From the NCBI GenBank assembly GCA_018266435.1, contig JAFEAL010000005.1:542725-606724 (forward strand): a stretch of 64,000 bases of DNA, in the 5' to 3' direction. The stretch is from Bacteroidota bacterium (GTDB lineage Bacteria; Bacteroidota; Bacteroidia; Cytophagales; Cyclobacteriaceae). Positions 9,205 to 18,310 of this stretch are shown one piece after another. The first letter of the stretch is position 1, and each line of letters begins with the position of its first letter. The position numbers and the translations under genes were made by a program. Under the pieces are notes generated by a model, which was not told where the DNA came from, searched no databases, and saw only the letters and a program-made list of their open reading frames with translations.

Positions 9205-9489
9205 CTATTCTTCAATGAATGAATCATCGATATGCCTGCGCACCAACTCATCAAATTGTTTGAGCAGGCGCAGATACAATCCATTTTCATTGGTATAACC
9301 TATGAAGTTAATAGCTGTTTTGCTGGCATATTTATTGGTTACAGGCAACAGCACACAGGTCACGTTCATTCCCTCGCGTTGCATGGCGTAGGCTTTGTTG
9401 GTGAATGCATTTTCACTCATGTTGTTGACAACCACCTCAAACGTGCGCTTGCTGTCGTCTTTAATGATAAGCCAGTTTTTGGTGTACAT
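9205..9489 (-). CDS. small conserved-looking hypothetical protein
   Basis: This 94-residue soluble protein of mixed alpha/beta pattern has no signal peptide. It is acidic at the C-terminus (RHIDDSFIEE). I do not recognise the family. Its start is an ATG in a typical NWLIIKDDSKRTFEVVV opening, and it lies 42 bp upstream of, and in the same direction as, none of the larger genes; the next minus-strand gene (9532-9735) lies upstream of it, so the two may be co-transcribed. Confidence 0.55.
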   Translation of the reverse strand: MYTKNWLIIKDDSKRTFEVVVNNMSENAFTNKAYAMQREGMNVTCVLLPVTNKYASKTAINFIGYTNENGLYLRLLKQFDELVRRHIDDSFIEE

Positions 9490-9531
9490 CTCTGAAAGTT
9501 AACATTGAAAGTAAAAAAACTGTCTGCTGGC

Positions 9532-9735
9532 TTATTTGAAAATATTTCTTTCAGCCACCATCTTTTTGTAGTCGGGCATGAGTTTTTCGTAAAGTGCCTC
9601 ATCTACTTTCTTTAACGTATTCATCAGCCCGCCAATACCCGAGTTTTTCAAACTCACGCGCTGGCTTTTGATATCGTCCATTTTCTTGCGAATGGTGGCT
9701 TCGAGTTTGATAAGCTCGCGTTCAGTCATAACCAT
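9532..9735 (-). CDS. short helical hypothetical protein
   Basis: This 67-residue lysine-rich, mostly helical protein starts MVMTERELIKLEATIRKKM. The frame extends further upstream to 9825, but that extension would overlap the promoter zone of the divergent greB-like gene and lacks a sensible protein pattern, so the ATG at 9735 is preferred. Family unknown. Divergent placement next to a transcription factor is the only context clue. Confidence 0.55.
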   Translation of the reverse strand: MVMTERELIKLEATIRKKMDDIKSQRVSLKNSGIGGLMNTLKKVDEALYEKLMPDYKKMVAERNIFK

Positions 9736-9830
9736 TTTTTGACGCAAGATACAACCACTTGATTTATTTCTTCGATCTTCGACCAGCTCAACCTGACAAT
9801 TCCCAACTAATGTCGAAATTTGCATAGTTC

Positions 9831-10310
9831 ATGAATATGAAAACCCTGTTGATTACCCCCGAAGGTTTAGAAAAACTAAAAGCAGAACTCGACCACCTGT
9901 GGCGTGTAGAGCGGCCCGATACCACACAAAAAGTAGCGTGGGCAGCCAGCCTTGGCGACCGCTCTGAAAATGCCGACTATCATTACAACAAAAAACGCCT
10001 TCGCGAAATTGACAAACGCATACTTTATTTACGCAAATGTATTGATGACCTCAAAGTGGTGAGCTACTCACCTTTTCAGGATGGTAAAGTGATGTTTGGC
10101 GCTTGGGTAGAGATTGAAAACGACAATGGAAAGAAAATACGTTTCCGTATTGTAGGCGGTGAAGAAATTATAGGAGCAAAAGATTACATCTCGATTGACT
10201 CGCCCATGGCACAAGCACTACAGGAAAAAAAAGTAGGCGATGAAGCCTTTGTAAAAACACCCACCGGCCAGTTTGTGTGGCGGATCACTAAGATTGAGTA
10301 TCAGAAATAA
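9831..10310 (+). CDS. greB: GreA/GreB-family transcript cleavage factor, GreB type
   Basis: The 159-residue protein has an N-terminal coiled coil (about residues 1-75) and a C-terminal FKBP-like domain. The tip signature LGDRSENADYHYNKKRLREID is the GreB form and carries the acidic residues (D and E of GDRSENADY) that hold Mg2+ in the RNA polymerase active site. It rescues backtracked polymerase by stimulating cleavage of the nascent RNA 3' end. The gene starts ATGAATATG; either ATG works. A weak Bacteroidota -7-like element (GAAATTTG at 9815) sits just upstream. Confidence 0.88.
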   Translation: MNMKTLLITPEGLEKLKAELDHLWRVERPDTTQKVAWAASLGDRSENADYHYNKKRLREIDKRILYLRKCIDDLKVVSYSPFQDGKVMFGAWVEIENDNGKKIRFRIVGGEEIIGAKDYISIDSPMAQALQEKKVGDEAFVKTPTGQFVWRITKIEYQK

Positions 10311-10348
10311 ATGAACAATATGTTACTTTGTACCTTGAGCATTTTAAA

Positions 10349-11245
10349 ATGAAACTTCTCCACCCATCTTCCTGGCAAGACTATGAACTCATCGACTCGG
10401 GCGAAGGCGAAAAACTTGAGCGTTTTGGGAAATACACTCTGATCCGTCCTGAGCCACAAGCGATTTGGAAAAAGACAAAACCACCGGAGGAATGGAGCCA
10501 ACTCAGCCACGCGCACTTTACCCGCGAACAAAAGGACCATTTTCGGTTTGGTGATGAAGTAAAAGGCGGGTGGAAGAAAAAACAATCGATGCCCGATAGC
10601 TGGAATGTAAGTTACAACTACCACCATCTGTCACTCACCCTTCGATTGGCACTTACGGGTTTTGGCCATGTTGGTGTTTTTCCCGAGCAAGGAGATAACT
10701 GGAATTTTATTTTTGACACCGTTTCTTCGTGGAGTAAAAAAGATGCGAATCGGGTTTTAAATTTATTTGCCTATACCGGTGCTGCTTCGGTAGTTGCACA
10801 ATCAGCAGGAGCGGAGGTAACTCATTGTGATGCCTCGCGGCCCGGATTGAATTGGGCAAACCAAAATATGCAGCTAAATCACCTTGACCACATTCGCTGG
10901 GTATATGAAGATGCACTCAAGTTTGTAAAGCGAGAAGTGAAACGCGGAAACAAATACAACGGCATCATCATGGACCCTCCTCCATATGGCCGCGGCCCCG
11001 ATGGCGAAAAATGGACATTGCAAGAAAAACTGGACGAGCTGGTTTACCTGAGCAGTCAACTGCTCAAAGACCAAAATCGTTTTTTTATTTTGTCAATGTA
11101 TGCCGTAGGACTTTCGGCAACGGTAGGACAGAATGTAGTCAGCACACATTTTAAATCAGGTGAAATTGAATTTGGCGAGTTTTTCCTGAAGCCAAAGACC
11201 GGAAATAATCTGCCGATGGGCACGTTTGTGCGGTTCAGGGATTAG
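10349..11245 (+). CDS. class I SAM-dependent methyltransferase, RlmI/RlmK-like
   Basis: The 298-residue protein carries a Rossmann methyltransferase fold. Motif I is VLNLFAYTGAAS, an acidic motif II follows in THCDASR, and the NPPY-type catalytic loop appears as MDPPPYGRG. This set is typical of the COG1092 group (RlmI, RlmK C-terminal domain), which methylates cytosine or guanine of 23S rRNA. The N-terminal PUA domain of RlmI is not evident, so the exact substrate is open. I chose the ATG at 10349 (MKLLHPSSW) over the upstream TTG. The gene follows greB by 38 bp and may be co-transcribed. Confidence 0.8.
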   Translation: MKLLHPSSWQDYELIDSGEGEKLERFGKYTLIRPEPQAIWKKTKPPEEWSQLSHAHFTREQKDHFRFGDEVKGGWKKKQSMPDSWNVSYNYHHLSLTLRLALTGFGHVGVFPEQGDNWNFIFDTVSSWSKKDANRVLNLFAYTGAASVVAQSAGAEVTHCDASRPGLNWANQNMQLNHLDHIRWVYEDALKFVKREVKRGNKYNGIIMDPPPYGRGPDGEKWTLQEKLDELVYLSSQLLKDQNRFFILSMYAVGLSATVGQNVVSTHFKSGEIEFGEFFLKPKTGNNLPMGTFVRFRD

Positions 11246-11334
11246 CTTGACTGGGTCTAACTAATTTTTTAAGATCAACCGCTGATGGGATTGACCCCAA
11301 ATTTAATAACCCGGTACTAAACTTTACCTTCGGG

Positions 11335-11366
11335 TTTTGTGAGAAACTAAGTTTTGCACATATTTG
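11335..11366 (+). promoter_or_regulatory. Bacteroidota-type promoter of tRNA-Leu
   Basis: A TTTTG element at 11335-11339 is followed after 19 bp by CATATTTG (11359-11366), one mismatch from the Bacteroidota -7 consensus TAnnTTTG. The tRNA starts 20 bp further on, so the spacing fits. Confidence 0.6.
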
Positions 11367-11385
11367 CACCCCCAAGTTCATAGAT

Positions 11386-11467
11386 GCCTAAGTGGCGGAA
11401 CTGGTAGACGCGCACGACTCAAAATCGTGTACCGAAAGGTGTGCCGGTTCGATTCCGGCCTTGGGTA
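11386..11467 (+). tRNA. tRNA-Leu (anticodon CAA)
   Basis: This is a class II tRNA of 82 nt. The acceptor stem pairs 11386-11392 with 11460-11466, with G-U pairs, and the discriminator is A. The D-arm contains TGGTAGACGC. The anticodon stem CACGA/TCGTG encloses loop CTCAAAA with anticodon CAA at 11420-11422, reading UUG. The extra arm is long, as expected for leucine. The T-arm is GCCGG-TTCGATT-CCGGC. CCA is not encoded. A terminator follows 12 bp later. Confidence 0.96.
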
Positions 11468-11478
11468 CTTAAGAAAAT

Positions 11479-11507
11479 AATGCCCGCTCTTTCAAGGAGC
11501 GGGCATT
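11479..11507 (+). terminator. hairpin terminator after tRNA-Leu
   Basis: An 11-bp perfect stem (11479-11489 with 11497-11507) with a 7-nt loop is followed by TTTCTTT. It ends the tRNA transcript and may also serve the convergent acyltransferase gene from the other side, since the stem starts with AA pairs. Confidence 0.8.
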
Positions 11508-11530
11508 TTCTTTGGTGTTGTATATTTAGA

Positions 11531-12451
11531 TTACCGGATTTCCTCACCCGGTTTTGTTTTCCAGCGTTCGTGCATCCATACCCATTGCTCGGGATGCTGA
11601 CGCACAATATCTTCAGTGAATTTGGTAAAATTTTGCGTGTTGATGATCAGGTCTTGCTCGTCATCACCTGTATAAATCAACGGAATTTCGGGCAAGATGT
11701 GCATTTGCTGCTTGTAGTTTTCATCTAAAAAAATGTACGTGGGCACTACGGCACACCCACTTTTCAAAGCCAATATAGTGGCACCGATGGGCGTAGAAGC
11801 GGGTTTTCCAAAAAAATTGACAAACCGGCTTTTTACCCGGGTATCTTGATCAATTAAAATGGCAATTGACCCGCCCGATTTTAGCGCTTTGAAAAGTTTC
11901 ACACTTTCCTTGCCCCGCTCAATGGCAATGGCTCCATACGCATTTCTGTATTTCACCAATAGCTCGTTGAGCCGCTCATCGCCCAGCGCAGTACCAATGA
12001 TGTTGGGCTTCAATCCGCGCAACGCCATGTTAGTGATCTGTAAATCAAATGCGCCCATGTGCGAAGTAAGAAACATCACACCCTTTCCTTTGGCGTGGGC
12101 TCTTTCATAATTTTCCAAGCCATGTGTTTCTAAAAATTTTTCCAGGTCGGCCAGTTTTTTTACACGCAATGAACGCAGGATGTCGCCAGCATTTTTACCA
12201 AGCATCTCAAATGTTTTTTTGCTAAGTCGCGTTATTTCTTCGGGTGATTTTTCGTTTCCAAAGGCAATGGACAAATGGGTAATCATTCGTGCAACAGGCT
12301 TTGGTGAAGACCGGTAGGCTGCCCGGCCAAGTAATCCGCAAAAGCGTAACCACATTTTTCGCGGAAGGAGATTGGCCGAAAAAATCAGGAAACGAACAAA
12401 ATAATAAAGACTGGCGTATTTGATTCTTTTCCGAAGTGGGCGTTTTTTCAT
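11531..12451 (-). CDS. LpxL/HtrB-family lipid A acyltransferase
   Basis: This 306-residue inner-membrane protein has a basic N-terminus and a membrane-anchoring segment near residues 15-35. The catalytic HX4D motif is HMGAFD, and a later GGSIAILIDQD segment matches the second conserved block of the LpxL/LpxM/HtrB family. These enzymes transfer a secondary acyl chain onto Kdo-lipid IVA or its equivalent. Bacteroidota lipid A is usually penta-acylated and normally has one such enzyme, which fits a single copy here. A TACCTTTG promoter element lies 11 bp before the ATG. Confidence 0.88.
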   Translation of the reverse strand: MKKRPLRKRIKYASLYYFVRFLIFSANLLPRKMWLRFCGLLGRAAYRSSPKPVARMITHLSIAFGNEKSPEEITRLSKKTFEMLGKNAGDILRSLRVKKLADLEKFLETHGLENYERAHAKGKGVMFLTSHMGAFDLQITNMALRGLKPNIIGTALGDERLNELLVKYRNAYGAIAIERGKESVKLFKALKSGGSIAILIDQDTRVKSRFVNFFGKPASTPIGATILALKSGCAVVPTYIFLDENYKQQMHILPEIPLIYTGDDEQDLIINTQNFTKFTEDIVRQHPEQWVWMHERWKTKPGEEIR

Positions 12452-12461
12452 GACTAAACAT

Positions 12462-12469
12462 CAAAGGTA
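12462..12469 (-). promoter_or_regulatory. -7 element TACCTTTG upstream of lpxL-like gene
   Basis: TACCTTTG on the minus strand matches TAnnTTTG exactly and is 10 bp from the ATG at 12451. No clear TTTG -33 element is present 19-20 bp further up, so this is a partial match. Confidence 0.4.
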
Positions 12470-12486
12470 AATTGTAATTTCGTGAA

Positions 12487-12990
12487 GTGAAAAAACTTTA
12501 TCTTATCCGACACGCTAAGTCCAGTTGGGATAACCCCAATGGGAATGACTTCGACCGGCCACTGAACGAACGAGGTAAACGAGAAGCTCCTCAAATGGCC
12601 AAGTTGTTGAAACAACGGAAAGTATTGCCCGACCGGCTCATCACCAGCCCCGCACTGCGAGCCTGGACAACCTGCGAAATTTTTGCCAATGTGTTGAATG
12701 TAGATCAACACAAAATTGAAAAAACTGAAAAACTATATCACGCCAGCCCCGATACGTGGCTCAGTATTTTGAGAGGATTGAAAGAGCATCCGGCCGATAA
12801 AGAAGACGTAGTGCTCATGTTTGGGCATAACCCCGGCATCACTGAATTTGCTAATGAATTGCTGAGTGTGACTATTGATAATATTCCGACTTGCGGAATC
12901 GTGAGCGCCACACTCAAAATTAAAACATGGAAAGAGATTGGTTTAGGCAGTGGAACGATGGATGCTTTCGACTATCCTAAAATACTCTAA
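12487..12990 (+). CDS. SixA-like histidine phosphatase
   Basis: The 167-residue protein of the histidine phosphatase (phosphoglycerate-mutase-like) superfamily has the RHA catalytic motif in LIRHAKSSWD (His about residue 8) and a second histidine in MFGHNPGITEFAN. The short length and the RHAKSSW form match SixA-type phosphohistidine phosphatases. The start is GTG, 35 bp from the divergent lpxL-like gene. Its physiological target cannot be told from context. Confidence 0.85.
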   Translation: MKKLYLIRHAKSSWDNPNGNDFDRPLNERGKREAPQMAKLLKQRKVLPDRLITSPALRAWTTCEIFANVLNVDQHKIEKTEKLYHASPDTWLSILRGLKEHPADKEDVVLMFGHNPGITEFANELLSVTIDNIPTCGIVSATLKIKTWKEIGLGSGTMDAFDYPKIL

Positions 12991-12994
12991 AAAA

Positions 12995-13026
12995 AGCAGT
13001 TGGCAGACCCAAGCCTGTCAACTGCT
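12995..13026. terminator. bidirectional hairpin terminator
   Basis: A 12-bp stem (12995-13006 with 13015-13026, one G-U pair) lies between the SixA-like gene and the convergent sigma-operon end. An A-run precedes it, giving a U-run for the minus-strand transcript. Confidence 0.75.
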
Positions 13027-13045
13027 GATCAGAATTTGAATCACA

Positions 13046-14215
13046 TTACTGGTCTGCTCCCTTTTTTAGGTTCAGTTTGGCCAGCGCGGCTTCTTTGCTG
13101 AGTTTGCCCGAGGAGTAATCTTTCAATACCGAATTTTTTACAGACAACTCCAGGGTAGTTGGAATAGCACAACCTCCGCAGCGTGTGAGTTGTATTTCGA
13201 GCATCAGTACTTCATCGTCTTTCAGGCTCTTCACAGTTTTACCATACTCCAGAAAATCTTCTTTGATGCTCTGTTCAAACTCCGGGTACATCCGTTTTAC
13301 TTCTTTGTCGCGGGCAGACTGATCTAAATTATTTCTACGAATGGTGGGCAGATCAAAAACTCCCTCTTCTTCCTGGTTGCTGGCATACACTTGCATGTGG
13401 TAAATCACTCCAAAATCTTTCAATCGTTCATAATACAAGTTGCCATCTGTAAAAAATGTTTTTGACAAGTCGCGGCTGTATAACCTGCCGAAAATACTTG
13501 ACAAAGTTTCCAGGTCGGGTTGCAGGTCGTTGCTTACTTCGCTGTTTACAATTTTAAGTTTAGCCATGAGTTGATCGCGGCTGATTTTACCCTGGCGAAG
13601 TTGGCTTATATCTGATTTGGTTCCTTCTATCGAAAGCACATTTTGCTTCCGCCCGTCATTTAAATTCCCTGACCAGGAAAAATGAAAATTGTTTCGGCCT
13701 TCACCCCGGTTGGTGATGACTATTTTTTCATTGGGCTGAAGTTGCGAAAGCAAGTCTCCGTAGTCAGCTATAAAATTTTTTGAGGCCTCTAGTAATTTTT
13801 GATTGAAAACAATCTGGCTGCTGTCGGTGTTGGAATTTTTAGTGCGTAATTTATCTCTGGTTTTAGGGCTGCTGTACGAGTAGCTGTACGAGTTTACCGT
13901 ACGTGGAGTTTCGCCCGGGGCCGAGGGCTCTTCAGGAAAAGGCATATCGATATTCCAGCTCCCACCATCCTGCATAAAAATAATATTTCCAAACATACCA
14001 GAAGGCAGCCGGTAGGTAATCCCATAGCCCGGCAGGTAACTTCCTTGTACTTCCATCGGAAAAAAATTTCGCTTACCCAGTTGTTGTTTGATCAATGTGC
14101 TTAAAATATTTTCGGTGATCTCAATATCGCGCTGCATACGTGCCTCATCTATTTTAGGCTGAGCCATACTGGCAACACTCGCCCACATCATGGCTGTTAT
14201 CAATAAATTTTTCAT
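13046..14215 (-). CDS. secreted protein of unknown function in sigma operon
   Basis: The 389-residue protein has a signal peptide (MKNLLITAMMWASVASMAQ). I chose the ATG at 14215, since the longer frame starts at a TTG inside the preceding stop region. There is no recognised catalytic motif. It has a region of Ser/Tyr repeats (SYSYSYSS) and a C-terminal two-cysteine turn (RCGGCAIP). It is the third gene after an ECF sigma factor and its membrane partner. Proteins of this kind are found behind such pairs in Bacteroidota, and it is likely an envelope target or co-sensor, which is inference. Confidence 0.6.
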   Translation of the reverse strand: MKNLLITAMMWASVASMAQPKIDEARMQRDIEITENILSTLIKQQLGKRNFFPMEVQGSYLPGYGITYRLPSGMFGNIIFMQDGGSWNIDMPFPEEPSAPGETPRTVNSYSYSYSSPKTRDKLRTKNSNTDSSQIVFNQKLLEASKNFIADYGDLLSQLQPNEKIVITNRGEGRNNFHFSWSGNLNDGRKQNVLSIEGTKSDISQLRQGKISRDQLMAKLKIVNSEVSNDLQPDLETLSSIFGRLYSRDLSKTFFTDGNLYYERLKDFGVIYHMQVYASNQEEEGVFDLPTIRRNNLDQSARDKEVKRMYPEFEQSIKEDFLEYGKTVKSLKDDEVLMLEIQLTRCGGCAIPTTLELSVKNSVLKDYSSGKLSKEAALAKLNLKKGADQ

Positions 14216-14235
14216 AACGTATCTATTTAATTTTT

Positions 14236-15057
14236 TCAATAATTGTTTTTGTTTTTAACCGGATTAGAAATTAAGCTGGTTAGTATCTGTTCTGTTTCTT
14301 GTCTGAACTGGCTGTTGTTTTTTTCAAAATAATTCATTTTGCTTTGCACCAGTTGCAAATCCTGTTTGCGTTGTTCCTGTAGGTATTGCGAAAAATCGAC
14401 CAGTAAATTTTCCATGTATTTTTTCTGTTCGGTAGCATTCATTTGGAAATAATCTTTCATCAGTTTTAGGTTTTGCTCCTGTAGTCCTGCAACAAATGAT
14501 TGTACTTGCTTCTGGCTGGCCTGCGATGCACTTTGGGTAAGCATATCTATTTTTTTAGAATTCATATCTACCCAGGTCTGCATCAGTTTTTTCTGATCTC
14601 CTTCACGGATTGATTTTTGTGTTTCATTATTGGAGGCAAGCGAAGAAGCAATCAGTTCTTTTATTTTCTCTTCGTTTAGAAGATTTTCTTTTTCTTTTTG
14701 TGCCGGTTTATTTGCAAAGCTGATCCGTAGCTCTCCTTTTGAGTAGCTGATCTCCGGCCCCAGAATTTTACCGGCCATCAGCAGGAACAGTATGGAGGCA
14801 GCAATGCCTAAGCTGATTTTAAAATAACCCGATTGCCATAACGACCGACTGTTGTCAGTGCCCGCGAAAACAGGTGGTGCAATCACTTCTTTGTCTTGCG
14901 CATGGCTCATAATATTCCGTACATCACCCAGCAATTTTAGCTTCTCCCGTTCTTTCGGATGCTGCGCGAAATATTTTTCAAGCATTTCTTTCTCGTTGTC
15001 ATTGAGCTCGCCATACAGGTAAGCCATCAATGTGCCATCATCGGGTTTATAGCTCAT
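14236..15057 (-). CDS. membrane anti-sigma factor-like protein
   Basis: The 273-residue protein has a short cytoplasmic N-terminus starting with DDGTLMAYLYGELNDNEKEML, the opening usual for anti-sigma factors in this phylum. A transmembrane helix follows (about residues 82-100). The long periplasmic part is rich in Gln, Lys and Glu, probably a helical coiled coil (about 130-265). Translation is coupled: its start lies inside the last codons of the sigma gene (11-bp overlap). It should hold the sigma factor inactive until an envelope signal acts. No zinc-finger HxxxCxxC motif is seen. Confidence 0.75.
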   Translation of the reverse strand: MSYKPDDGTLMAYLYGELNDNEKEMLEKYFAQHPKEREKLKLLGDVRNIMSHAQDKEVIAPPVFAGTDNSRSLWQSGYFKISLGIAASILFLLMAGKILGPEISYSKGELRISFANKPAQKEKENLLNEEKIKELIASSLASNNETQKSIREGDQKKLMQTWVDMNSKKIDMLTQSASQASQKQVQSFVAGLQEQNLKLMKDYFQMNATEQKKYMENLLVDFSQYLQEQRKQDLQLVQSKMNYFEKNNSQFRQETEQILTSLISNPVKNKNNY

Positions 15058-15676
15058 AACCTATTGTTTCTTTTGTAATCTTTTTCTGTTCTAAAATTTT
15101 TCTCAATCCTTCAAGTCCGTAATACATGCGAGATTTCACCGTGTTTTCGCTGATGTTCAGAGTTTCAGCAATTTCTCTGAATTTCAAGCCCTCGTATTCT
15201 TTCATAATCACTACTTCGCGTTGCTCCTCACTTAGCTGCATCAGGCACTCTTGCAGCAAGTCGCTCAGTTCAGCCTGTCGCAACTGTCGCTCGGGGTTTT
15301 CGTGCCGCTGGTGGCTTTCTTCCCAGCGGTAACTTTCCTCGCCCTCGCCCGGACCTAAGTCATGCAGCGAAACTGACCGCCTCGTCTTCTTTTTGCGCAC
15401 TTCTTCGCGGCAATAGTTTACGGCTATAGTGTAGAGCCATGACTTGAAGCGCGCCACTTCTTGCAATGACTCCACATTTTTGTGCATGCTGATGAATGTT
15501 TTCTGCGCCACTTCCATGGCCAAGTCATGGTCGAAGAAAAACTTATAACCAAAATTATAGATGCGCTTGTACCAAAGCTGCACCAGCCGGCTTTGCGCAT
15601 TTTTGTCCCCCTCACGGGCGCGGGCAATGAGGTGGTCTGAATGCATCATGGCAATGTCAAGTAGTGTTTCGGCCAC
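15047..15676 (-). CDS. ECF-type RNA polymerase sigma factor
   Basis: This is a sigma-70 family factor with region 2 (AQSRLVQLWYKRIYNFGYKFF, then FKSWLYTIAVNYCREEVRK) and region 4 (LSEEQREVVIMKEYEGLKFREIAETL, then helix-turn-helix ISENTVKSRMYYGLEGLRK), joined by an acidic linker. At about 200 residues it is a normal ECF length. The start is uncertain: GTG at 15676 or the ATG at 15649. It heads a three-gene operon with its membrane anti-sigma protein and the secreted protein. Confidence 0.9.
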   Translation of the reverse strand: MAETLLDIAMMHSDHLIARAREGDKNAQSRLVQLWYKRIYNFGYKFFFDHDLAMEVAQKTFISMHKNVESLQEVARFKSWLYTIAVNYCREEVRKKKTRRSVSLHDLGPGEGEESYRWEESHQRHENPERQLRQAELSDLLQECLMQLSEEQREVVIMKEYEGLKFREIAETLNISENTVKSRMYYGLEGLRKILEQKKITKETIGYEL

Positions 15677-15844
15677 AAAACCAAGGGGTTACAGGTTGTT
15701 TCTGCTATAAAGATGGGAGATAGATACAAAAAGTTTTAATGTACCGGTATTTTTTGCACGATATCTTTTTTGCGTATAAATGAATGGATTTGAAACCTTT
15801 TTTCTTTTTTGAAGTATGTTTTAAGAACATAAGCCCCACACCTC

Positions 15845-18310
15845 ATGATCCGCAATCTTCTCACCACTGCCTGGCGCAGCCTTCTTAAAAATAAATTCTT
15901 TTCATTGTTGAATACGATTGGCCTTGCCGTGGGTATGGCTGTGTTTTTATTGATTGCCCAATATGTTCACTTCGAGCGAAGCTATGAAGATTTTATTCCA
16001 GGTGCGGAAAACATATACCGGGTAAAACTCGAGTCGTACCTGAATAACCAATTGGTAATGTCAAGTGCAGAAAATTACCCGGGTGTGGGCCCTGCGTTGA
16101 AAGCCGAATTTGCTGAGGTAACCGGCTATGCCCGCCTCTATAATATGGGGTACAAAAACAACATTATCATTACCAATGAAGATGCAAGGCCGAGCCCGAT
16201 TGCATTTAAACATCGCAGGTTTCTGTATGCCGATTCTTCTTTTTTGCCGATGATGGGCTATGTTATGGTGGCGGGTGATGCCAAGACAGCCCTGGCGCAT
16301 CCTTTCAATGCAGTGATTTCAGAAAAGTATGCGCGTATGTATTTTGGAAACGAAGATCCGATTGGAAAATCGTTGCGGCTGCAAGACGATGATTTTGTAA
16401 ACGAACTGGTAAAAGTAACGGGGGTGTTCAAAGATCTACCGGCCAATACACATTTAAAGTTTGATGTTTTGTTTTCGTACAAAAGCCTTTTTCCGAGAGG
16501 CGATTGGGCAGTGGAACGATACGATCATGGCTGGAAAAGAAAAGATATGTACACGTTCATCACCTTGAGTCCGCAAACCGATGTCAAGGCATTTGAAGCC
16601 AAACTTCCGGCTATTGTCGATAAATACAAACCACAAAACAAACAACTGAATCAAAAAGATGTGCTGATGCTTCAACCGCTCAAGTCTATTCATTTAACCT
16701 CCAGTCTCGCGGAAGAACCGGAGGCCAATGGTGACGGGCGAATTGTAAATTTTCTGTCGCTGATCGGAGCATTCGTTCTGATTATTGCGTGGATCAATTA
16801 TGTAAACCTTTCTACCGCCAAAGCCATGGAGCGGAGCAAAGAAGTGGGCGTGCGCAAAGTGATGGGTGCTTTTAAATCACAATTGATTAGCCAATTCCTC
16901 ACTGAATCAGGATTAATCAATTTGCTGTCAATAATAATTGCCATTGTATTGGTTATTTTGGTCCTTCCTTCTTTCAACTCTTTATCAGGGCTGTCGCTCA
17001 GTATCAGTTCGCTTTTTCAAAACTGGTTTTTGTTATTGATTGTTGCGCTATGGGCAGTTGGGACAGTTCTTTCGGGATTTTACCCGGCTGCTGTTCTTTC
17101 GTCATTCAAACCGGTGGTTGTGCTGAAAGGAAAATTAAAAAATAGTGTGAGCGGAATTTTTCTGCGCAAAAGTTTGGTGGTATTCCAGTTTATGGCTTCG
17201 GTAGCATTGATTGCGGGCACGTTCATCGTGTATGATCAGTTGCGTTTCATGATGAACCAAGACCTTGGGATGAACATTGACCAAGTGATGGTGGTTGAGC
17301 GGCCGGGTATTGCGCCTGTCAATCGCAAAGCATTCAATTCAACCATTGATGTTTTTCGCGATGAGTTGAGAAGAGAACCCGCCATCCGGGGGGTGGCTGC
17401 ATCAGTCACGATTCCGGGGAAACAGCGCGAATACAAGGCGGGTATTAAAAAATACGGATCGGGCGATGATCAACTCGTAACCGTTCGGCTCAACAGTATG
17501 GATTATGATTTTATGAATGTGTTCAAAATGAAGTTGATAGCAGGCCGCTTATTTTCTGAAGATTTTGTGAAAGACCAAGATACATCCGTTATCGTTACCG
17601 AATCTGCTGCGAGACTCTTGGGATTTAAAAAACCGGAAGAGGCCATAGGGCAGACTCTGGCGATTCCCAACTTTCAGTGGAACCCAATCATTGTGGGCGT
17701 GGTCAATGATTACCATCAAGTGTCGTTTAAAAAACCACTTGACCCGTGCCTTTTTTATTGTTCAAAATATGACGGTGAATTTTATTCGATAAGGATAAAT
17801 ACATCTTCTCTTCAGCATGCGATTGACTACGTGAAAAAATCGTGGGAGAAAGCATTTCCCGGAAACCCGTTTGAGTTTTTCTTTTTGGATGACTACTTCA
17901 ACCAGCAGTACGAAAATGAACGAAAGTTCGGAAGCTTGTTTGTAACGTTTGCGGCATTGGCCGTGGTGGTTGGATGTCTCGGCTTATTTGGTCTTTCGGC
18001 CTATACGGCCACACAGCGCACCAAAGAAATTGGAATTCGCAAGGCGCTCGGCTCATCCGAGCGTGGAATATTTTTTCTTCTTTCACAAGAATATTTGAAG
18101 TTGGTGGGTTTGGCAATTCTCGTTTCAACTCCGCTGGTGTGGTGGGTAATGAACGGATGGATGCAAAACTTTGCCTATCGTACATCTATCTCAGTTTTCA
18201 TATTTATTATTGCCGGAATTATGGTTTTAGTTGTGGCACTGCTCACCATCAGCTATCAAACTTTGCGTGCAGCCCGGGTTAAGCCGGTAGATTCGCTCCG
18301 GTACGAATAG
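15845..18310 (+). CDS. large FtsX-family ABC transporter permease
   Basis: This 821-residue protein has the MacB/FtsX architecture in duplicate. An N-terminal helix (LNTIGLAVGMAVFLLI) is followed by a MacB periplasmic core domain (about residues 45-270) and an FtsX domain (about 285-420). A second periplasmic domain (about 450-650) then precedes a second FtsX domain with YTATQRTKEIGIRKALGSS (about 690-810). This duplicated permease is common in Bacteroidota and acts in macrolide- or lipoprotein-export-type complexes. No ATPase gene is adjacent. It is transcribed away from the sigma operon, 168 bp apart. Confidence 0.88.
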   Translation: MIRNLLTTAWRSLLKNKFFSLLNTIGLAVGMAVFLLIAQYVHFERSYEDFIPGAENIYRVKLESYLNNQLVMSSAENYPGVGPALKAEFAEVTGYARLYNMGYKNNIIITNEDARPSPIAFKHRRFLYADSSFLPMMGYVMVAGDAKTALAHPFNAVISEKYARMYFGNEDPIGKSLRLQDDDFVNELVKVTGVFKDLPANTHLKFDVLFSYKSLFPRGDWAVERYDHGWKRKDMYTFITLSPQTDVKAFEAKLPAIVDKYKPQNKQLNQKDVLMLQPLKSIHLTSSLAEEPEANGDGRIVNFLSLIGAFVLIIAWINYVNLSTAKAMERSKEVGVRKVMGAFKSQLISQFLTESGLINLLSIIIAIVLVILVLPSFNSLSGLSLSISSLFQNWFLLLIVALWAVGTVLSGFYPAAVLSSFKPVVVLKGKLKNSVSGIFLRKSLVVFQFMASVALIAGTFIVYDQLRFMMNQDLGMNIDQVMVVERPGIAPVNRKAFNSTIDVFRDELRREPAIRGVAASVTIPGKQREYKAGIKKYGSGDDQLVTVRLNSMDYDFMNVFKMKLIAGRLFSEDFVKDQDTSVIVTESAARLLGFKKPEEAIGQTLAIPNFQWNPIIVGVVNDYHQVSFKKPLDPCLFYCSKYDGEFYSIRINTSSLQHAIDYVKKSWEKAFPGNPFEFFFLDDYFNQQYENERKFGSLFVTFAALAVVVGCLGLFGLSAYTATQRTKEIGIRKALGSSERGIFFLLSQEYLKLVGLAILVSTPLVWWVMNGWMQNFAYRTSISVFIFIIAGIMVLVVALLTISYQTLRAARVKPVDSLRYE

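Noticed and set aside
10328-10348. TTG start for the methyltransferase gene
   Set aside because: The downstream ATG at 10349 fits the family start better.
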